Positions 23,358-36,172 are shown, counted from the stretch's first letter. The stretch is 64,000 nt of DNA from Haematobia irritans (GCF_050003625.1 NC_134400.1:188881726-188945725), one strand, 5' to 3'. Made by a program: numbers and translations. The notes: generated by a model not told the origin, from the letters alone.

Positions 23358-25629
23358 CAAGTATATACGGCCGTAAGTTCGGCCAGGCCGAATCTTATGT
23401 ACCCTCCACCATGGATTGCGTAGAAACTTCTACGAAAGACTGTCATCCAAAATCGAATTAATTGGGTTGTGCACAACCTTGTATTTTTGTTTTCATATCG
23501 ATAGCAGTCAGCTAATTTCGCAACAAAACAATTTGTTGAAAATTCAGAATATTTCTATTATTTCCTCTGTCAAGTATCTACAAACACATTTCAACAACAA
23601 ATGCCTCATATTCAATACACAAATTTGTTGAGCATCAGCAGATTTTACATATAAATAAAGTTGTTAATATTTATTTGCAGTTATTTTTTGTGTGTGGTAT
23701 CTTAAAACTTCTTAACATCGTTTTCTAAATTGTTAGTTAGTCCATACGTGGTATATATTAGACAAACAAGGTATGTGTAGGTAAGTCTACAAATAATTAC
23801 GAATCGATATGGACTTTTGTGCGGTACATAGAGAGCCAGAATTGAAATATGGGGGTCGCTTATATGTGGGCTATATACAATTATGAACTTGATATGGACC
23901 AATTTTTGTGTGATTGGGGATCGATTAATCTGAGGGCTATATATAACTATAGACCGATATGGACCTAGTTAAGCATGGTTGTTAACGGCCATATACTAGC
24001 ACCATGTACCAAATTTCAACTGACTCGGATGAAGTTTGCTCCTCCAAGTGGCTTCAGAACCAAATCTCGGGATCGGTTTATATGGGGGCTATATATGATT
24101 ATGGACTGATATGGACCACTTTTGGCATGGTTGTTAAATATCATATACTACCACCACGTACCAAATTTCAACCAGATTGGACGAATTTTGTTTCTCCGAA
24201 AGGCACCCGGGGTCAAATCTGGGGATCGGTTTATATGGGGGCTATATATAATTATGGACTGATATGGACCACTTTTGGCATGGTTGTTGGATATCATATA
24301 CTAACATCACGTACCAAATTTCAACCGAATCGGATAAATTTTGCTCTTCCAAGGGGCTTCGGAGGTCAAATCTGGGGATCGGTTTATATAGGGGCTATAT
24401 ATAATTATGGACCGATTTCGACCAATTTTTGCATTGGTGTTAGAGACCATATATCAACACCATGTACCAAATTTCAGCCGGATCGGATGAAATTTGCTTC
24501 TTTTAGAGGCTTCGCAAGCCAAATCGGGGGATCGGTTTATAAGAGGGCTATATATAATTATGGACCGATGTGGACCACTTTTTGCACGGTTGTTAGAGAC
24601 CATATACCAACACCATGTACCAAATTTCAGCCAGATCGGATGAAATTTGCTTCTCTTAGAGGATCCCCAAGCCAAATTTGGGAGCCCGTTTATATGGGGG
24701 CTATATATAAGTATGAACCGATGTGGACCAATTTTTGCATGGTTGTTAGAGATCATATACCAATATCATGTACCAAATTTCAGCCAGATCGGATGAAATT
24801 TGCTTCTCTTAGAGGCCCCGCAAGACAAATCTGGGGATCGGTTTATATGGGGGCTATATAAAATTATGGACCGATGTGGACCACTTTTTGCCCGGTTGTT
24901 AGAGACCATATACCAACACCATGTACCAAATTTCAGCCGGATCGGATGAAATTTGCTTCTTTTATAGGCTTCGCAAGCCAAATCGGGGGATCGGTTTATA
25001 ACAGGGCTATATATAATTATGGACCGATGTGGACTACTTTTTGCACGGTTGTTAGAGACCATATACCAACACCATGTACCAAATTTAGCCGGATCGCATG
25101 AAATTTGCTTCTCTTAGAGGATCCCCAAGCCAAATTTGGGAGCCCGTTTCTTTTAGAGGCTTCGCAAGCCAAATCGGGGGATCGGTTTATAAGAGGGCTA
25201 TATATAATTATGGACCGATGTGAACCACTTTTTTCACGTTTCTTAGAGACCATATACCAACACCATGTACCAAATTTCAGCCGGATCGGATGATATTTGC
25301 TTGTCTTAGAGGATCCCCAAGCCAAATTTGGGGGTCCGTTTATATGGGGGCTATACGTAAAAGTGGACCGATATGGCCCATTTGCAATACCATCCGACCT
25401 ACATCAATAACAACTACTTGTGCCAAGTTTCAAGTCGATAGCTTGTTTCGTTCGGAAGTTAGCGTGATCTCGACAGACGGACGGACGGGCGGACGGACAT
25501 GCTCAGATCGACTCAGAATTTCACCACGACCCAGAATATATATACTTTATGGGGTCTTAGAGCAATATTTCGATGTGTTACAAACGGAATGATAAAGTTA
25601 ATATACCCCCATCCTATGGTGGAGGGTAT
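23358..25629 (-). repeat. Family B element, reversed, near complete
   Basis: The 3' end comes first: AAGTATATACGGCCGTAAG, the hairpin TTCGGCCAGGCCGAA and GTACCCTCCACCATGG. Degenerate then well-preserved 153-bp monomers follow (ATGTACCAAATTTCAGCC recurs 153 bp apart near 24463 and 24616). The TCCGTCTGT-type block, TGTTACAAACGGAATGA and the 5' end ATCCTATGGTGGAGGGTATA close it. A 285-codon plus-strand open frame (24004-24861) crosses five to six monomers without a recognised domain, and minus-strand frames of ~100 codons are open too. A 28-34-bp direct repeat flanks the element. Confidence 0.82.
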
Positions 25630-26148
25630 AAATATGTCATTTGCTTTAGACTTAAACATAACTTCAAAAATGTTTTTGGTTTGTCGATTTCCTATGCTAT
25701 GCTACCTATGTCTATGCTAAATAGGTGTAGAAACTTTGCCCAGATTAAATTCAGTTATATTCTTATTCGTTTCGTATTTCGATTAAATTGTCAAACTAGT
25801 GATGATGGTTTGGAAATAAAAATATCTCACCTTTTGTTCGGTATTAAGAATTTTATAGAAACATTTTTTTTGATATTCTAAATCTAAATGCCATTGATCG
25901 TTTTCAATGCCAATTGAATATGACTCTTTTTGTGGATTTTTCTATAAACCTCCTCAAAAATTTTGCAACTATGTTTTGCTACATATATTCTAGTTCGATG
26001 TTATTGTTTTGCGTATATGATATAACAAAACATGTTTAACGAATTCGAATACCTTAAGCCCGAAAAATAGCATATACTAAATGAAACCTTTTGTGCACTA
26101 ATATGCAGATACAGGCTATCATAAAAAAGCGATTTAAGTATATTAAAT
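25630..26148. other. AT-rich non-coding stretch
   Basis: Begins with the right-hand flanking direct repeat (25634-25667) and continues as AT-rich DNA. The ~100-codon open frames here have no visible domain and overlap repeat edges, so no gene is called. Confidence 0.5.
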
Positions 26149-26493
26149 ATTAAACAAGTAAGGAAAGTCTAAAGTCGGGCGGGACCAACTATGTTATACC
26201 CTTCACCACTATGTATACCAACATTTTTGATACCATCTTAAAACCATCAAATTTGTGAGGAGCTATATAAAAGTTTATTTTCCCATATTCAAATATTTAT
26301 GAATGGATTTTTTTTAAATTTTCACAAAATGTCTAGTGGTAGCGATACGGACCACATTGTTAGTAAAAAATATTGTAAATATTAAAATTGCATAAAATTC
26401 CGCAAATCTTCATTTATGATTTATATTGGCATGTGTTGCAAGAATGTTAGTCCTACTGTTTGTGCAAAACTTCATGTAAATCGGAGTGAAATA

Positions 26494-27412
26494 GGGTGGT
26501 TAAAATTTCAAGGGCCGATGTTGATTTTGAATAAAACACAAACTATTTAGGAAATTATTTTAATTTTATTTTATTATAATATATTGGTATTACTCAATTA
26601 TGTATGGAACAAAATATCGGCCAAATGGGCGCCACGACCTCGGTGGCACACCTTCATCCGATGGTCCAAATTTTCGATGACGCTGAGGCATATTGGAGGT
26701 TCTATGCCGTTAATGTGCCGAATTATTTCATTCTTTAGCTCTTGAATTGTTGCTGGTTTATCGACGTACACCTTTTCTTTCAAATAACCCCAAAGAAAAA
26801 AGTCCAACGGTGTCAAATCACATGATCTTGTCGGCCAATTGACATCGCCATTACGTGAGATAACACGACCATTGAATTTGTTGCGCAAAAGAGCCATTGT
26901 TTCGTTAGCTGTGTGGCAAGTGGCACTGTCCTACTGAAACCACATATCGTCCACATCCATATCTTCCAATTCGGGCCATAAAAAGTTCGTTATCATCTCA
27001 CGATAGCGAACACCATTCACAGTAACTGCCTGACCGGCCTCATTTTGGAAAAAATACGGCCCGGTAATGCCGCCAGCCCACAAACCGCACCAAACAGTCA
27101 CTCTTTGTGGGTGCATTGGTTTTTCGACAATCACTCTTGGATTCTCATTCGCCCAAATGCGGCAATTCTGTTTATTGACGAATCCACTGAGGTGAAAATG
27201 TGCCTCATCACTGAAGATGATTTTCTTGGAAAATTGATCATCGGCTGTTGCCATTTCTTGGAACCATTTAACACGTTGTTGGATTGTGTATCTCTCCATG
27301 GTTCAAATTGAGTAAGTCTGAAATAGAGAAATGTGAAATAAAATTCAGAAAAAAACTTGGCGTTTAGGTGTGGTTCACATTCAACATCGGCCCTTACAAT
27401 TTAACCACTCTT
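26494..27412 (-). mobile_element. DD41D (rosa-like) mariner-type element, internally deleted
   Basis: Inverted termini share GTGGTTAAA and GGGCCGATGTTGA (26495-26524 against 27380-27410) and TA flanks them (26492-26493, 27413-27414). The two ends differ by several bases. The ~920-bp length is short for this group because the DNA-binding half of the gene is missing. Host sequence on both sides is family A monomer. Confidence 0.82.
26598..27299 (-). pseudogene. DD41D transposase pseudogene
   Basis: Only the catalytic half remains. MERYTIQQRV is joined directly to KWFQEMATADDQFSKK, so the helix-turn-helix region is deleted. The first catalytic Asp is in IIFSDEAHF and VTVWCGLWAGG follows. A stop codon (26931-26933) replaces what is normally a Gln, immediately before the second catalytic Asp (26928-26930, in DSATCH). 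The same frame then continues to SCDLTPLDFFLWGYL with the third Asp. There are 41 residues between the second and third Asp, the spacing of the DD41D (rosa) group. Apart from the N-terminal deletion and this single nonsense change the frame is preserved. Confidence 0.85.
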
Positions 27413-27726
27413 TATCTAAATCTGAACCAATTTCAATTAAATTTGGCATGCATAGTAATATTGTTATTTCTATTCCCTGTTCACAAGTTTAAGTAAATCG
27501 GAGGAAAATTTTTGATCTACGGTGATCATATCTGTAAATCGGATGACAGATATGTATGGCAGCTATATCTAAATATGAACCGATTTCAACTCAATTCGGT
27601 ATGCGTATTTATAATGTTAGTTCTACTCCATGTGCAAAATTTTACGTAACTCGGGGCAAAACTTTGGCCTATGGGGCCATAGGAGTTTAAATCGGGAGGA
27701 AGATATATATATATGGGAGCTATATT

Positions 27727-28460
27727 GAGTGTTTGAGGCCATATATTAACACCACGTACCAAATTTCAAGTGAATCAGATGAATTTTGGTCTTCCAAGAG
27801 GCTCCGGAGGTCAAATCTTGTGATCGGTTTATATTTCAGCCGGATCGGATGAAATTTGCTTCTCCTAGAGGCTCCGCAAGCCAAATCTGGGGATCGGTTT
27901 ATATGGTGGCTACCCAGCAAAAACTACTTCAGCAGTAAGAGTTTAGTTGCGCTTTTTGGTATACAATAAAGTAGGCAGTGCATCCACACTGCATGAATCG
28001 ATGGCAATAACGTAAACGAGTAATCAAACTTGTTTATGATCGTTCATTTACGTTATTGCCAATTCATGTAGTATAGATGTATGAAAGGTAGTGCTGTTTT
28101 TCTTCACGCCAACAATGCTATACTCAAGATTATATCCCAGCAAAAAATACTTCAGCTGTAAAAGTTTAGTTGAGCTTTTTGGTATACAATAAAGTAGGCA
28201 GTGCATCCACACTACATGAATCGGTGGCAATAACGTAAATGTGTAATCAAACTAAACTGTGTAAATGTGTAATCAAACTAAACTGCTCTAAATGGGGACA
28301 TCGCCCACAAAAATCAGCGCTGATTCGGTTGTTTTGTAAGCAGTTGGTACTGCCTTCTCCCTTATAATCCTGCTGAAATAGTGCTCCATTTTGTGCTGGG
28401 TATATATATTTATGGACAGATGTGGACCAATTTTTGCATGGTTGTTAGAGACCATATACC
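27727..28460 (-). repeat. Broken family B monomers around a MITE
   Basis: 27727-27912 and 28401-28460 are parts of B monomers (CACGTACCAAATTTCAAGTG, GGACAGATGTGGACCAATTT). They form one copy once the MITE at 27913-28400 is removed. No termini are present, and the block starts abruptly inside a family A copy. Confidence 0.7.
27913..28400. mobile_element. CCCAGC-ended MITE with internal end duplication
   Basis: The element starts CCCAGCAAAAACTACTTCAG and ends TTTTGTGCTGGG, with TA on both sides (27911-27912, 28401-28402). The first ~105 bp recur in direct orientation at about 28136-28241, and part of the same sequence recurs inverted near 28045-28100. It is therefore either a MITE inserted in a MITE or an internal duplication. 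No coding capacity. Confidence 0.75.
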
Positions 28461-29470
28461 ATCGGCTCGTGCCCGCTGCAAACTATGCTGTATGTAAATG
28501 TATCTTATAACCATAATTTTCTATTGGTGACTATACATATACACAAATGAAACATAAAAGTTTATTGAATTCGTACTTCTCACAAAATATAGTTCATTAT
28601 TTCTTTAAATCTGTAGAATTTATCTTTTATCCCATCTTGAACTTCGTATGACACTAAATACATTTTTACAATTTTGAACTCCAATTCTACAAAATTTTCT
28701 TTAAAAAGTGAATTAAATCAAATTAATTATGTCTAATAAATGTTCTTGTATTTGTCGAAAAATATTTACTTATTTTTGTGCTATCGGCACGATGTCAGCT
28801 GTTTAGTTAAAATTTTCTAAAAAAAAATCTAGCCTTACTAAAATTAATCAAAATTTTTCTTCCTGGTGGGTTCACAGTGTTTTTCAGGGCAAATGAATCA
28901 TTTTTCAATTCCAATGATTTATGTTTTTTTTTTTTTTTAAATCAAATTTAATTGACTATTTTTGCCTTTCAAACAAAGTATTTTTTTTTTTGTGTCTAAA
29001 ATACTCATTAAAAATTATTCCAAAAAGTAAACCAAACCTGTATTTTTTGAATGCACATTCTTTAACAGTTGTTACTGTTAATTACCTAGACACTGTCGAA
29101 AATTATTAGAACACAAGCTTTTTGTTTGCATTACACTTAAACTTTAACAAAAAAAAAAATATATATATATAATGCATCTCTAACCAATGATCAATGGAAT
29201 CCAATCAATTTCATTATAACAAAGCGTTAAAAAATTTTATATATTTTTTTTTTTTGATTTGGCAGCACACAGCATGGTGTCCTTTTATAGGTTTTTGCAT
29301 CGTTTCTACAATATTAATGCTATAATAAAAAGTCATTATTTTATATTGACCATAAATATAAGAGATAAAATTATGGTGGTTTCCTTAAATGCACGAATTT
29401 AATGTTTATCGGAAGTTAAATCGGTGATTGTTGTTTGATAGTTATTTCGCCGATTCAGAGACTGTGCAAA
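28461..29470. other. AT-rich stretch with a dispersed repeat
   Basis: Mostly AT-rich DNA including an (AT)n run near 29158-29172. Positions 28545-28890 match 35575-35895 (separate entry). No gene is supported. Confidence 0.55.
28545..28890. repeat. Dispersed repeat, copy 1 (pair at 35575-35895)
   Basis: Shared blocks in the same order include TTCTCACAAAATA..GTTCATTATTTCTTTAAAT, AATATGTCTAATAAAT-like, and TTCTTCCTGGTG followed by GTTCAC. The two copies are clearly diverged, AT-rich and non-coding. No terminal structure is recognised. Confidence 0.65.
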
Positions 29471-32305
29471 ATTGGAAATTATTCTATGGAAAATTTTGTC
29501 AAAATTTTATTTGTATAGAAAATTTTGTGAAAATTTTATTTGTATAGAAAATTTTGTCAAAATTTTATTTGTATAGAAAATTTTGTCAAATTTTTATTTC
29601 TATAGAAAATTTAGTCATTTAGTTTATTTCTATAGAAAATTTTGTCAAAATTCTATTTCTATAGAAAATTTTGTCAAAATTTTTTTTTTATATAGAAAAT
29701 TTTGTCATAATTTTATTTCTATAGAAAATGTGAAAATTTTATTTCTATGGAAAATCTTGGTAAAATTTTATTTCTATGGAAAATTTTGGTAAAATTTTAT
29801 TTCTATGGAAAATTTTGGCAAAATTTTATTTCTATACAAAACTATTGTCAAAATTTTATTTTTATAGAAAATTTTGTCAAAATTTTATTTCTATAGAAAA
29901 TTTTGCCAAAATTTTATTTCTATAGAAAATTTAGTCATTTAGTTTATTTCTATAGAAAATTTTGTCAAAATTTTATTTCTATAGAAAATTTTGTCAAAAT
30001 TTTATTTCTATAGAAAATTTTGTCAAAAATTTTTTTATATAGAAAATTTTGTCATAATTTTATTTCTATAGAAAATTTTGTCAAAATTTTATTTCTCTAA
30101 AAAATTTTGTCAAAGTTTTATTTCTATAGAAAATTTTGTCAAAATATTATTTCTATGGAACACTTTGGCAAAATTTCTATAGAAAATATTGTCAAAATTT
30201 TATTTCTATAAAAAATTTTCTTAAAATTTTATTGCATAGCAAATTTTGTTAAAATCTTATTTCTATAAAAATTGTTGTCAACATTTTATTTCATTCGTTT
30301 TGTTTTGTTATTGTTGGTTTTTTCTTTAATCATTGTTGTTGTTGCTTTTTTTATTTCCGCTTAAAACCATGCATTGACTAAACTACAAGTGTAGCTTAAC
30401 CAACAGAGGAAAAAAATGTTTGTCAAATTTATTTGGGCAAAGCCAACTTCACTCAAATCGATGATTTGACGGTGGCAAAGGAAAAGAGATATGTTTGTAC
30501 GAATTTATTTCGGCATAAGCCGGCTATCAAGTAAAACCCTTTATTCGGAAGGTTCAAGTGTGGTTTACTTTTGGGTTTAATGAACTGCCTGAATTTATTC
30601 TGATAATTGGTGGATAGTTTTGCTGCAAGTAGAGGATGCTGATGAGGAATGTGGTAATTCCGAAACGTGCGTCCATCCAACCATCTTGCAGTCTATAGGG
30701 CTTTGCCCAAATAAATTTGACAAATATTCTTTTCCTCTGTTGGTTAAGCTACACATGTAGTTTAGTCAATACATGGTTTTAAGCTGAAATCAAAAAAAAA
30801 AAAACAACAACAAAATTTTATTTCAATACAAAATTTAGTTAAAATTTTATTTCTATAGAAAATTTAGTCAAACTTTTATTTCTATTGGAAATTTTGTCAA
30901 AATTTTATATCTATAGAAAATTTTGTCAAAATTATATTTCTATAGAAAATTTTGTCAAAATTTTATTTCTATAGAAAATTTTGTCATGATTTTATTTCTA
31001 TAGAAAATTTTGTCAAAATTGTATTTCTATAGAAAATTTTGTCAAAATTTTATTTCTATAGAAAATTTTGTCATAATTTCATTTCTATAGAAAATTTTGT
31101 CAAAACTTCATTCCTATGGAAACTTTTGTCAAGATTTTATTTCTATAGAAAATGTGAAAATTTTATTTCTATGGAAAATTTTGGCAAAATTTTATTTCTA
31201 TGGAAAATTTTTTCAAAATTTTATTTCTATACAACATATTGTCAAAATTTTATTTTTATAGAAAATTGTGTCAACATTTTATTTCTATGGAAAATTTTGT
31301 CAACATTTTATTTCTATATAAATTTTTGTCAAGATTTTATTTCTACAGAAAATATTGTCAAAATTTCATTTCTATAGAAAATTTTGTCAAAATTTTATTT
31401 CTATATAAACTTTTGTCAAAATTTTATTTCTCTAAAAAATTTTGTCAAAATTTTATTTCTATACAAAATATTGTCAAAATTTTATTTCTATAGAAAATTT
31501 TGTCAAAATTTTATTTCTACAGAAAATTTGGTCAAAATTTTATTTCTATAGAAAATTTTGTCAAAATTTTATTTCTATAGAAAATTTTGTCATAATTTTA
31601 TTTCTATAGAAAATTTTCTCAAAATTTTATTTCATAGCAAATTTTGTCAAAATTGTATATCTATAAAAAATTTTCTCAAAATTTTATTTCATAGCAAATT
31701 TTGTTAAAATCTTATTTCTATAAAAAATTTTGTCAAAATTTTATTTCAATAACAAATTTTGTTAAAATGTTATTTCTATGGAAAATTTTGGCAAAATATT
31801 ATTTCTATACAAAATTTAATCAAAATTTTATATTTATGAAAATTTTGTTAAAATTTAATTTCTTTAGAAAATTTGTCAATATTTTTTTTAGAAAATTTTG
31901 TAAAAATTTTATTTCTATAGAAAATTTTGTCAAAATTGCATTTCTATAGAAAATTTTGTCAAACTTTTATTTCTATTGAAAAGTTTGTCAACATTTTATT
32001 TCTATAGAAAATTTTGTCAAAATTATATTTCTATAGAAAATTTTGTCAATAGCACATTTTGTCAACATTTTATTTCTTTACAAAATATTTTTTCAAAATT
32101 TTATTTCTAGTGAAAATTTTGTCAAGAATTTGTTTCTGTAGAAAATTTTGTCAACATTTTATTTCTATAGAAAATTCTGTCAGAATTGTGAAGTATCTCT
32201 TAGTTACAGAGGAATATTCTACCAAAGCATTAAGAATTCTACTGTTTTACCAAACAGTAAAATATCTACCATTTTTGGTAGAATTCTACCAGCTGTGACA
32301 CCAGG
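29471..32305 (+). repeat. Family E element: 29-bp array with F module and right-end module
   Basis: Plus-oriented units with core TTTCTATAGAAA run from about 29480 to 32190, broken by a complete F module at 30294-30812. The right-end module at 32195-32305 has CTCTTAGTTACAGAGGAATA, the perfect palindrome GGTAGAATTCTACC at 32277-32290, and AGCTGTGACACC. No left-end module is recognised. Translated frames give repeats of ENFVKILF-like peptides and are not taken as genes. Confidence 0.82.
30294..30812 (-). repeat. Family F foldback-like module, complete copy
   Basis: The ~140-bp left arm (from TTCGTTTTGTTTTGTTATTG to GGGCAAAGCC near 30442) is inverted at the right (from GGCTTTGCCCAAATAAATTT near 30700 to AACAACAACAAAA). 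The ~255-bp core lies between. The arms share CCAACAGAGGAAAA and its complement and match well by eye. Compared with copy 1 (277-655) the core is in the opposite orientation. The 75-codon frame across the core has no recognised domain. Confidence 0.8.
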
Positions 32306-33575
32306 GCATTAAATTTTCTTGGGTTTAACAACGCTTTGTAGAAATCTCAAAATGTGAAGTAGAATTTCATGCTATATTGTTCTTATAAAACAGTTTATTT
32401 TTTCGTGCAGGGTATAAACAGTGCATAATTATGAAAATCCATAAACAAACTTTTATAAATTTAATAATTTTTTTTTGTTTTGAATAAGACATGAAATATT
32501 TGATTATGCAGTTTAGATTATACATGTTTGAAGATTCAAAATGCACTATGATGTCATTGGTAGTGCCGAGGCATGCGTTAGAGACAATTATTAAATTATG
32601 GCGATTTTTTTTTTGCATACAAACTAATGAAATTAACTTTAATTTATTAATGGTTTTTGTTTGCTTAATATGAATAGAAAAGGTTTTTTAAATATATACA
32701 TAAAATTCTGAAAAAAATATCCTTTTAAAAGTATTATTTTGAGCAAATTAAATATAATGGAGAAATCTTTCAATTGATCAATTGCAAAAAAAATAAGACA
32801 AATAAATTAAAATCGACCAAAGATATACATTAAATATAAAATTAATCTAGATTCTACATATTCGATTAGATTTATGGATTTCGTAATTAATTTTATTTAT
32901 ACAGTTTCTAGGAATATAACAAATAAATATAAATTAAATACATGTATTTTAGTTACATGAACCATTTCTTATTGTGCAGGATAACTCATGATAAATTTGA
33001 CAATTAAAATTAAATTTGATTTTAAGCGATTTAAAAAAAAATACAAATAATTTTATTTTTATTGTTTTTATTTATTATGAATATTATCTAAAAGTTTGTT
33101 GGTTAAAATAATTCCATAATCATAGTGTCAAAAATAACGGTAGATCGGTTTGTGATTTGTTGAATGAAACAAAAGACTTAAGACACATACTTGAAATGCT
33201 GTCACTATAGATTAGTAATCTTTCTGTTATACGATCATGAAAGGTTAAATCATAGTATTATAGATTTCTTGTTTGTCATAAATCATTGGACTATAGAAAA
33301 CAAAGAAATGTATTTAATTTCCACTTATTTTAAGTTAGTGAGGACATAAAAGTCTTATTTCGATAAAAAAAAAAAACGAATAACTTGTTCTCCCACAGAA
33401 GCTGGAATATTTCTCTTATCAATATAATACTGATGATATGATATCATAGCATTGTGTTTCTATGTATTAAACAATGTGATCAATTTAGAATGTGTCTCAA
33501 ATAAAATTGTACCTATTGAAGAAGTGCACACCCAACAACTTTTTGATGTGTTGAAATATTTTGCATTAATCTTTT
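32306..33575. other. AT-rich non-coding stretch
   Basis: About 1.3 kb of unique-looking AT-rich DNA with A- and T-runs. No gene or repeat is recognised. Confidence 0.6.
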
Positions 33576-35066
33576 TATACCCTGCTCCACACTGTGGAAC
33601 AGGGTATTATAAGTTAGTGCATATGTTTGCAACACCCAGAAGAAGAGTCTTTGGCAAAAATGCTCAGAGTGGGTTCCTGAGTCGATATAGCGATGTCCGT
33701 CTGTCCGTCTGTCCGTGAACACATTTTTGTAATCAAAGTCTAGGTCGCAGTTTTAGTCCAATCGACTTCAAATTTGGCACAAGTATGTGTTTTGGCTCAG
33801 AATAGATCCCTATTGATTTTGGAAGAAATCGGTTCAGATTTAGATATAGCTCCCATATATATATTTCCCCCGATATGGACTTATATGGCCCCAGAAGCCA
33901 GAGTTTTACCCTAATTTGCTTAAAATTTTGCACAAGAAGAACAATTAGTATTATAGTCAAGTGTGCCAAATTTTATTGAAATCGGTTCAGATTTAGATAT
34001 AGCTCCCATATATATCTTTCGCCCGATATGGACTAATACGGTCCCAGAAGCCAGAGTTTTACCCCAATTTGGTTGAAATTTTGCACAGGGAGTAGAATTA
34101 GCATTGTAGCTATGCGTGCCAAATTTGGTTGATATCGGTTCAGATTTAGATATAGCTCCCATATATAGCTTTCGCCCGATTTACACTCATATGACCACAG
34201 AGGCCAATTTTTTGCTCCGATTTAGTTGAAATTTTGCACAGGGAGTAGAATTAGCATTGTAGCTATGCGTGCCAAATATGGTTGAAATCGGTTCAGATTT
34301 AGATATATCTCCCATATATAGCTTTCGCCCGATTTACACTCATATGACCACAGAGGCCAATTTTTAACTCCGATTTAGTTGAAATTTTGCACAGGGAGTA
34401 GAATTAGCATTATTGCTATGCGAGTCAAATTTGGTTGAAATCGGTTCAGATTTAGATATAGCTCCCATATATAGCTTTCGCCCGATTTACACTCATATGA
34501 CCACAGAGGCCATTTTTTTGCTCCGATTTAGTTGAAATTTTGCACAGGGAGTAGAATTAGCATTGTTGCTATGCGTGCCAAATTTGATTGAAATCGGTTC
34601 AGATTTAGATATAGCTCCCATATATATGTTTTTCTGATTTCGACAAAAATGGTCAAAATACCAACATTTTCCTTGTAAAATCGCCACTGCTTAGTCGCGA
34701 AGTTGTAAAAATGACTCTAATTTTCCTAAACTTCTAATACATATATATCGAGTGATAAATCATAAATAAACTTTTGCGAAGTTTTCTTAAAATTGCTTCA
34801 GATTTAAATGTTTTCCATATTTTTTTACTAACATTGTGGTCCACCCTAGTGCGGACTTAAATTTTGAGTCTATAGATTTTGTAGAAGTCTATCAAATTCT
34901 GTCCAGATCGAGTGATATTTAAATGTATGTATTTGGGACAAACCTTTATATATAGACCCCAACACATTTGAAGGATGTGATATGGTATCGAAAATTTAGA
35001 TCTACAAAGTGGTGCAGGGTATAATATAGTCGGCCCCGCCCGACTTTAGACTTTCCTTACTTGTTT
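33576..35066 (+). repeat. Family A element, copy 4, complete
   Basis: It starts TATACCCTGCTCCACACTGT and has GTCCGTCTGTCCGTCTGTCC near 33691-33716, then several monomers. The conserved 3' segment (CGAGTGATAAATC) and GGTGCAGGGTATAATATAGT follow, then the hairpin AGTCGG-ccccgc-CCGACT at 35028-35045 and CTTGTTT. This is the best-preserved short copy and close to copy 1 (1765-3127). Confidence 0.85.
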
Positions 35067-36172
35067 TTATTAAATCCAAGAGCAGTAGAAGAGGAAGTCG
35101 GATATTGGACGACTTCATTATATAACGATACATATATTTTGCATGCAATGACTTTAAATTTCGAGTAATTAATAATAAGGAATATTGGCCGATTTTTTTG
35201 TACTTCAAAGTAAACCCACTAGGACAGACATTTGTAGGTTAATTATAAAAATTTTTAACAAAATTGTATTAAAAACGACGATATCGAACAAAAAAGCAAA
35301 CAAATTAAATATAATTTATTAGATAAAAATTAAGTATATGCTCAAGAAAAAAAAACCTCTAAAGCCAATTTATTTTAATTTTAGTTCATGGAATTATTAT
35401 GTTTGGAGAAAGTTTCATGTACTCTAATAATTTTGTGCGTACGTTGAACTAAAAAACGAGTAAAAGTTACACATATGAAGCATAACCCCCATATGCAAAA
35501 AAGTTAAAGAAAACTTCGAGCCTACTTTTACCATATAAATTCCTTCGATAAACTGTTAATATTTTTTTACATATGGGCATAAAGATTTAATAAATTCGTA
35601 ATTCTCACAAAATAGTTCATTATTTCTTTAAATTTTACTATAAATGCGTCCATCATGATTTTTTTTCCAAATTTTTCCTTCAAACTAGAAAATTTTCTTT
35701 AACAATTAAAAAAAAAAAATATGTCTAATAAATTTTCTTGCATTTATCGAAAATTATTTAATTATTTTTGTTATATCGGAGTGATTTCGGCGTGATACTG
35801 TTAGTTAACATTTTCTATAAATAATATAAATTTTCAAAAATTAACTAAAATTCTTCTTCCTGGTGAGTTCACGGGTTTGTTTTTCAGTGTATCTTTTTAA
35901 AGAAAATTTTGTAGTTTGAGGGAAAATAATTTAGTTGGAAATTGTGAAACTGAAAAAAAACGAATATAATAAATAAATTCAAGATGGGCGCATTTGTGGT
36001 AAAATTTACAAATTTTATGAAATTCTGAATTATTTTGTGGGAAATACGAATTTAGTAAATATTGATGCTTCATTTTTGTATAGATTTATTTTCCTTTTTA
36101 GTTCAATTAAGTAACGTATACAAAAATTATTAATGTGAAAAAATGTTCAGATATTGGAGACATTATAATAAA
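35067..36172. other. AT-rich stretch containing the second dispersed-repeat copy
   Basis: AT-rich non-coding sequence. The only recognisable content is the segment at 35575-35895 that pairs with 28545-28890. No gene is supported. Confidence 0.6.
35575..35895. repeat. Dispersed repeat, copy 2 (pair at 28545-28890)
   Basis: It shows the same block order as copy 1: AATTCGTAATTCTCACAAAAT, GTTCATTATTTCTTTAAAT, ATGTCTAATAAAT and CTTCTTCCTGGTGAGTTCAC. The divergence is that of an old repeat. Confidence 0.65.

Larger units (their letters stand above)
26149..27726 (-). repeat. Degenerate family A element, reversed, split by a DD41D transposon
   Basis: It starts with AACAAGTAAGGAAAGTCTAA and AGTCGGGCGGGACC, the reversed A-type 3' end with a decayed hairpin, then CCCTTCACCACT. 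The monomers after the transposon (27414-27726) still show CTGAACCAATTTCAATTAAA. The 5' end is lost, and the sequence passes directly into family B near 27727. Confidence 0.65.

Noticed and set aside
24004..24861. 285-codon open frame
   Set aside because: Not called as a gene: it tracks five to six 153-bp monomers, the opposite strand is also open, and no start context or domain is visible. The coding question is raised as a finding instead.
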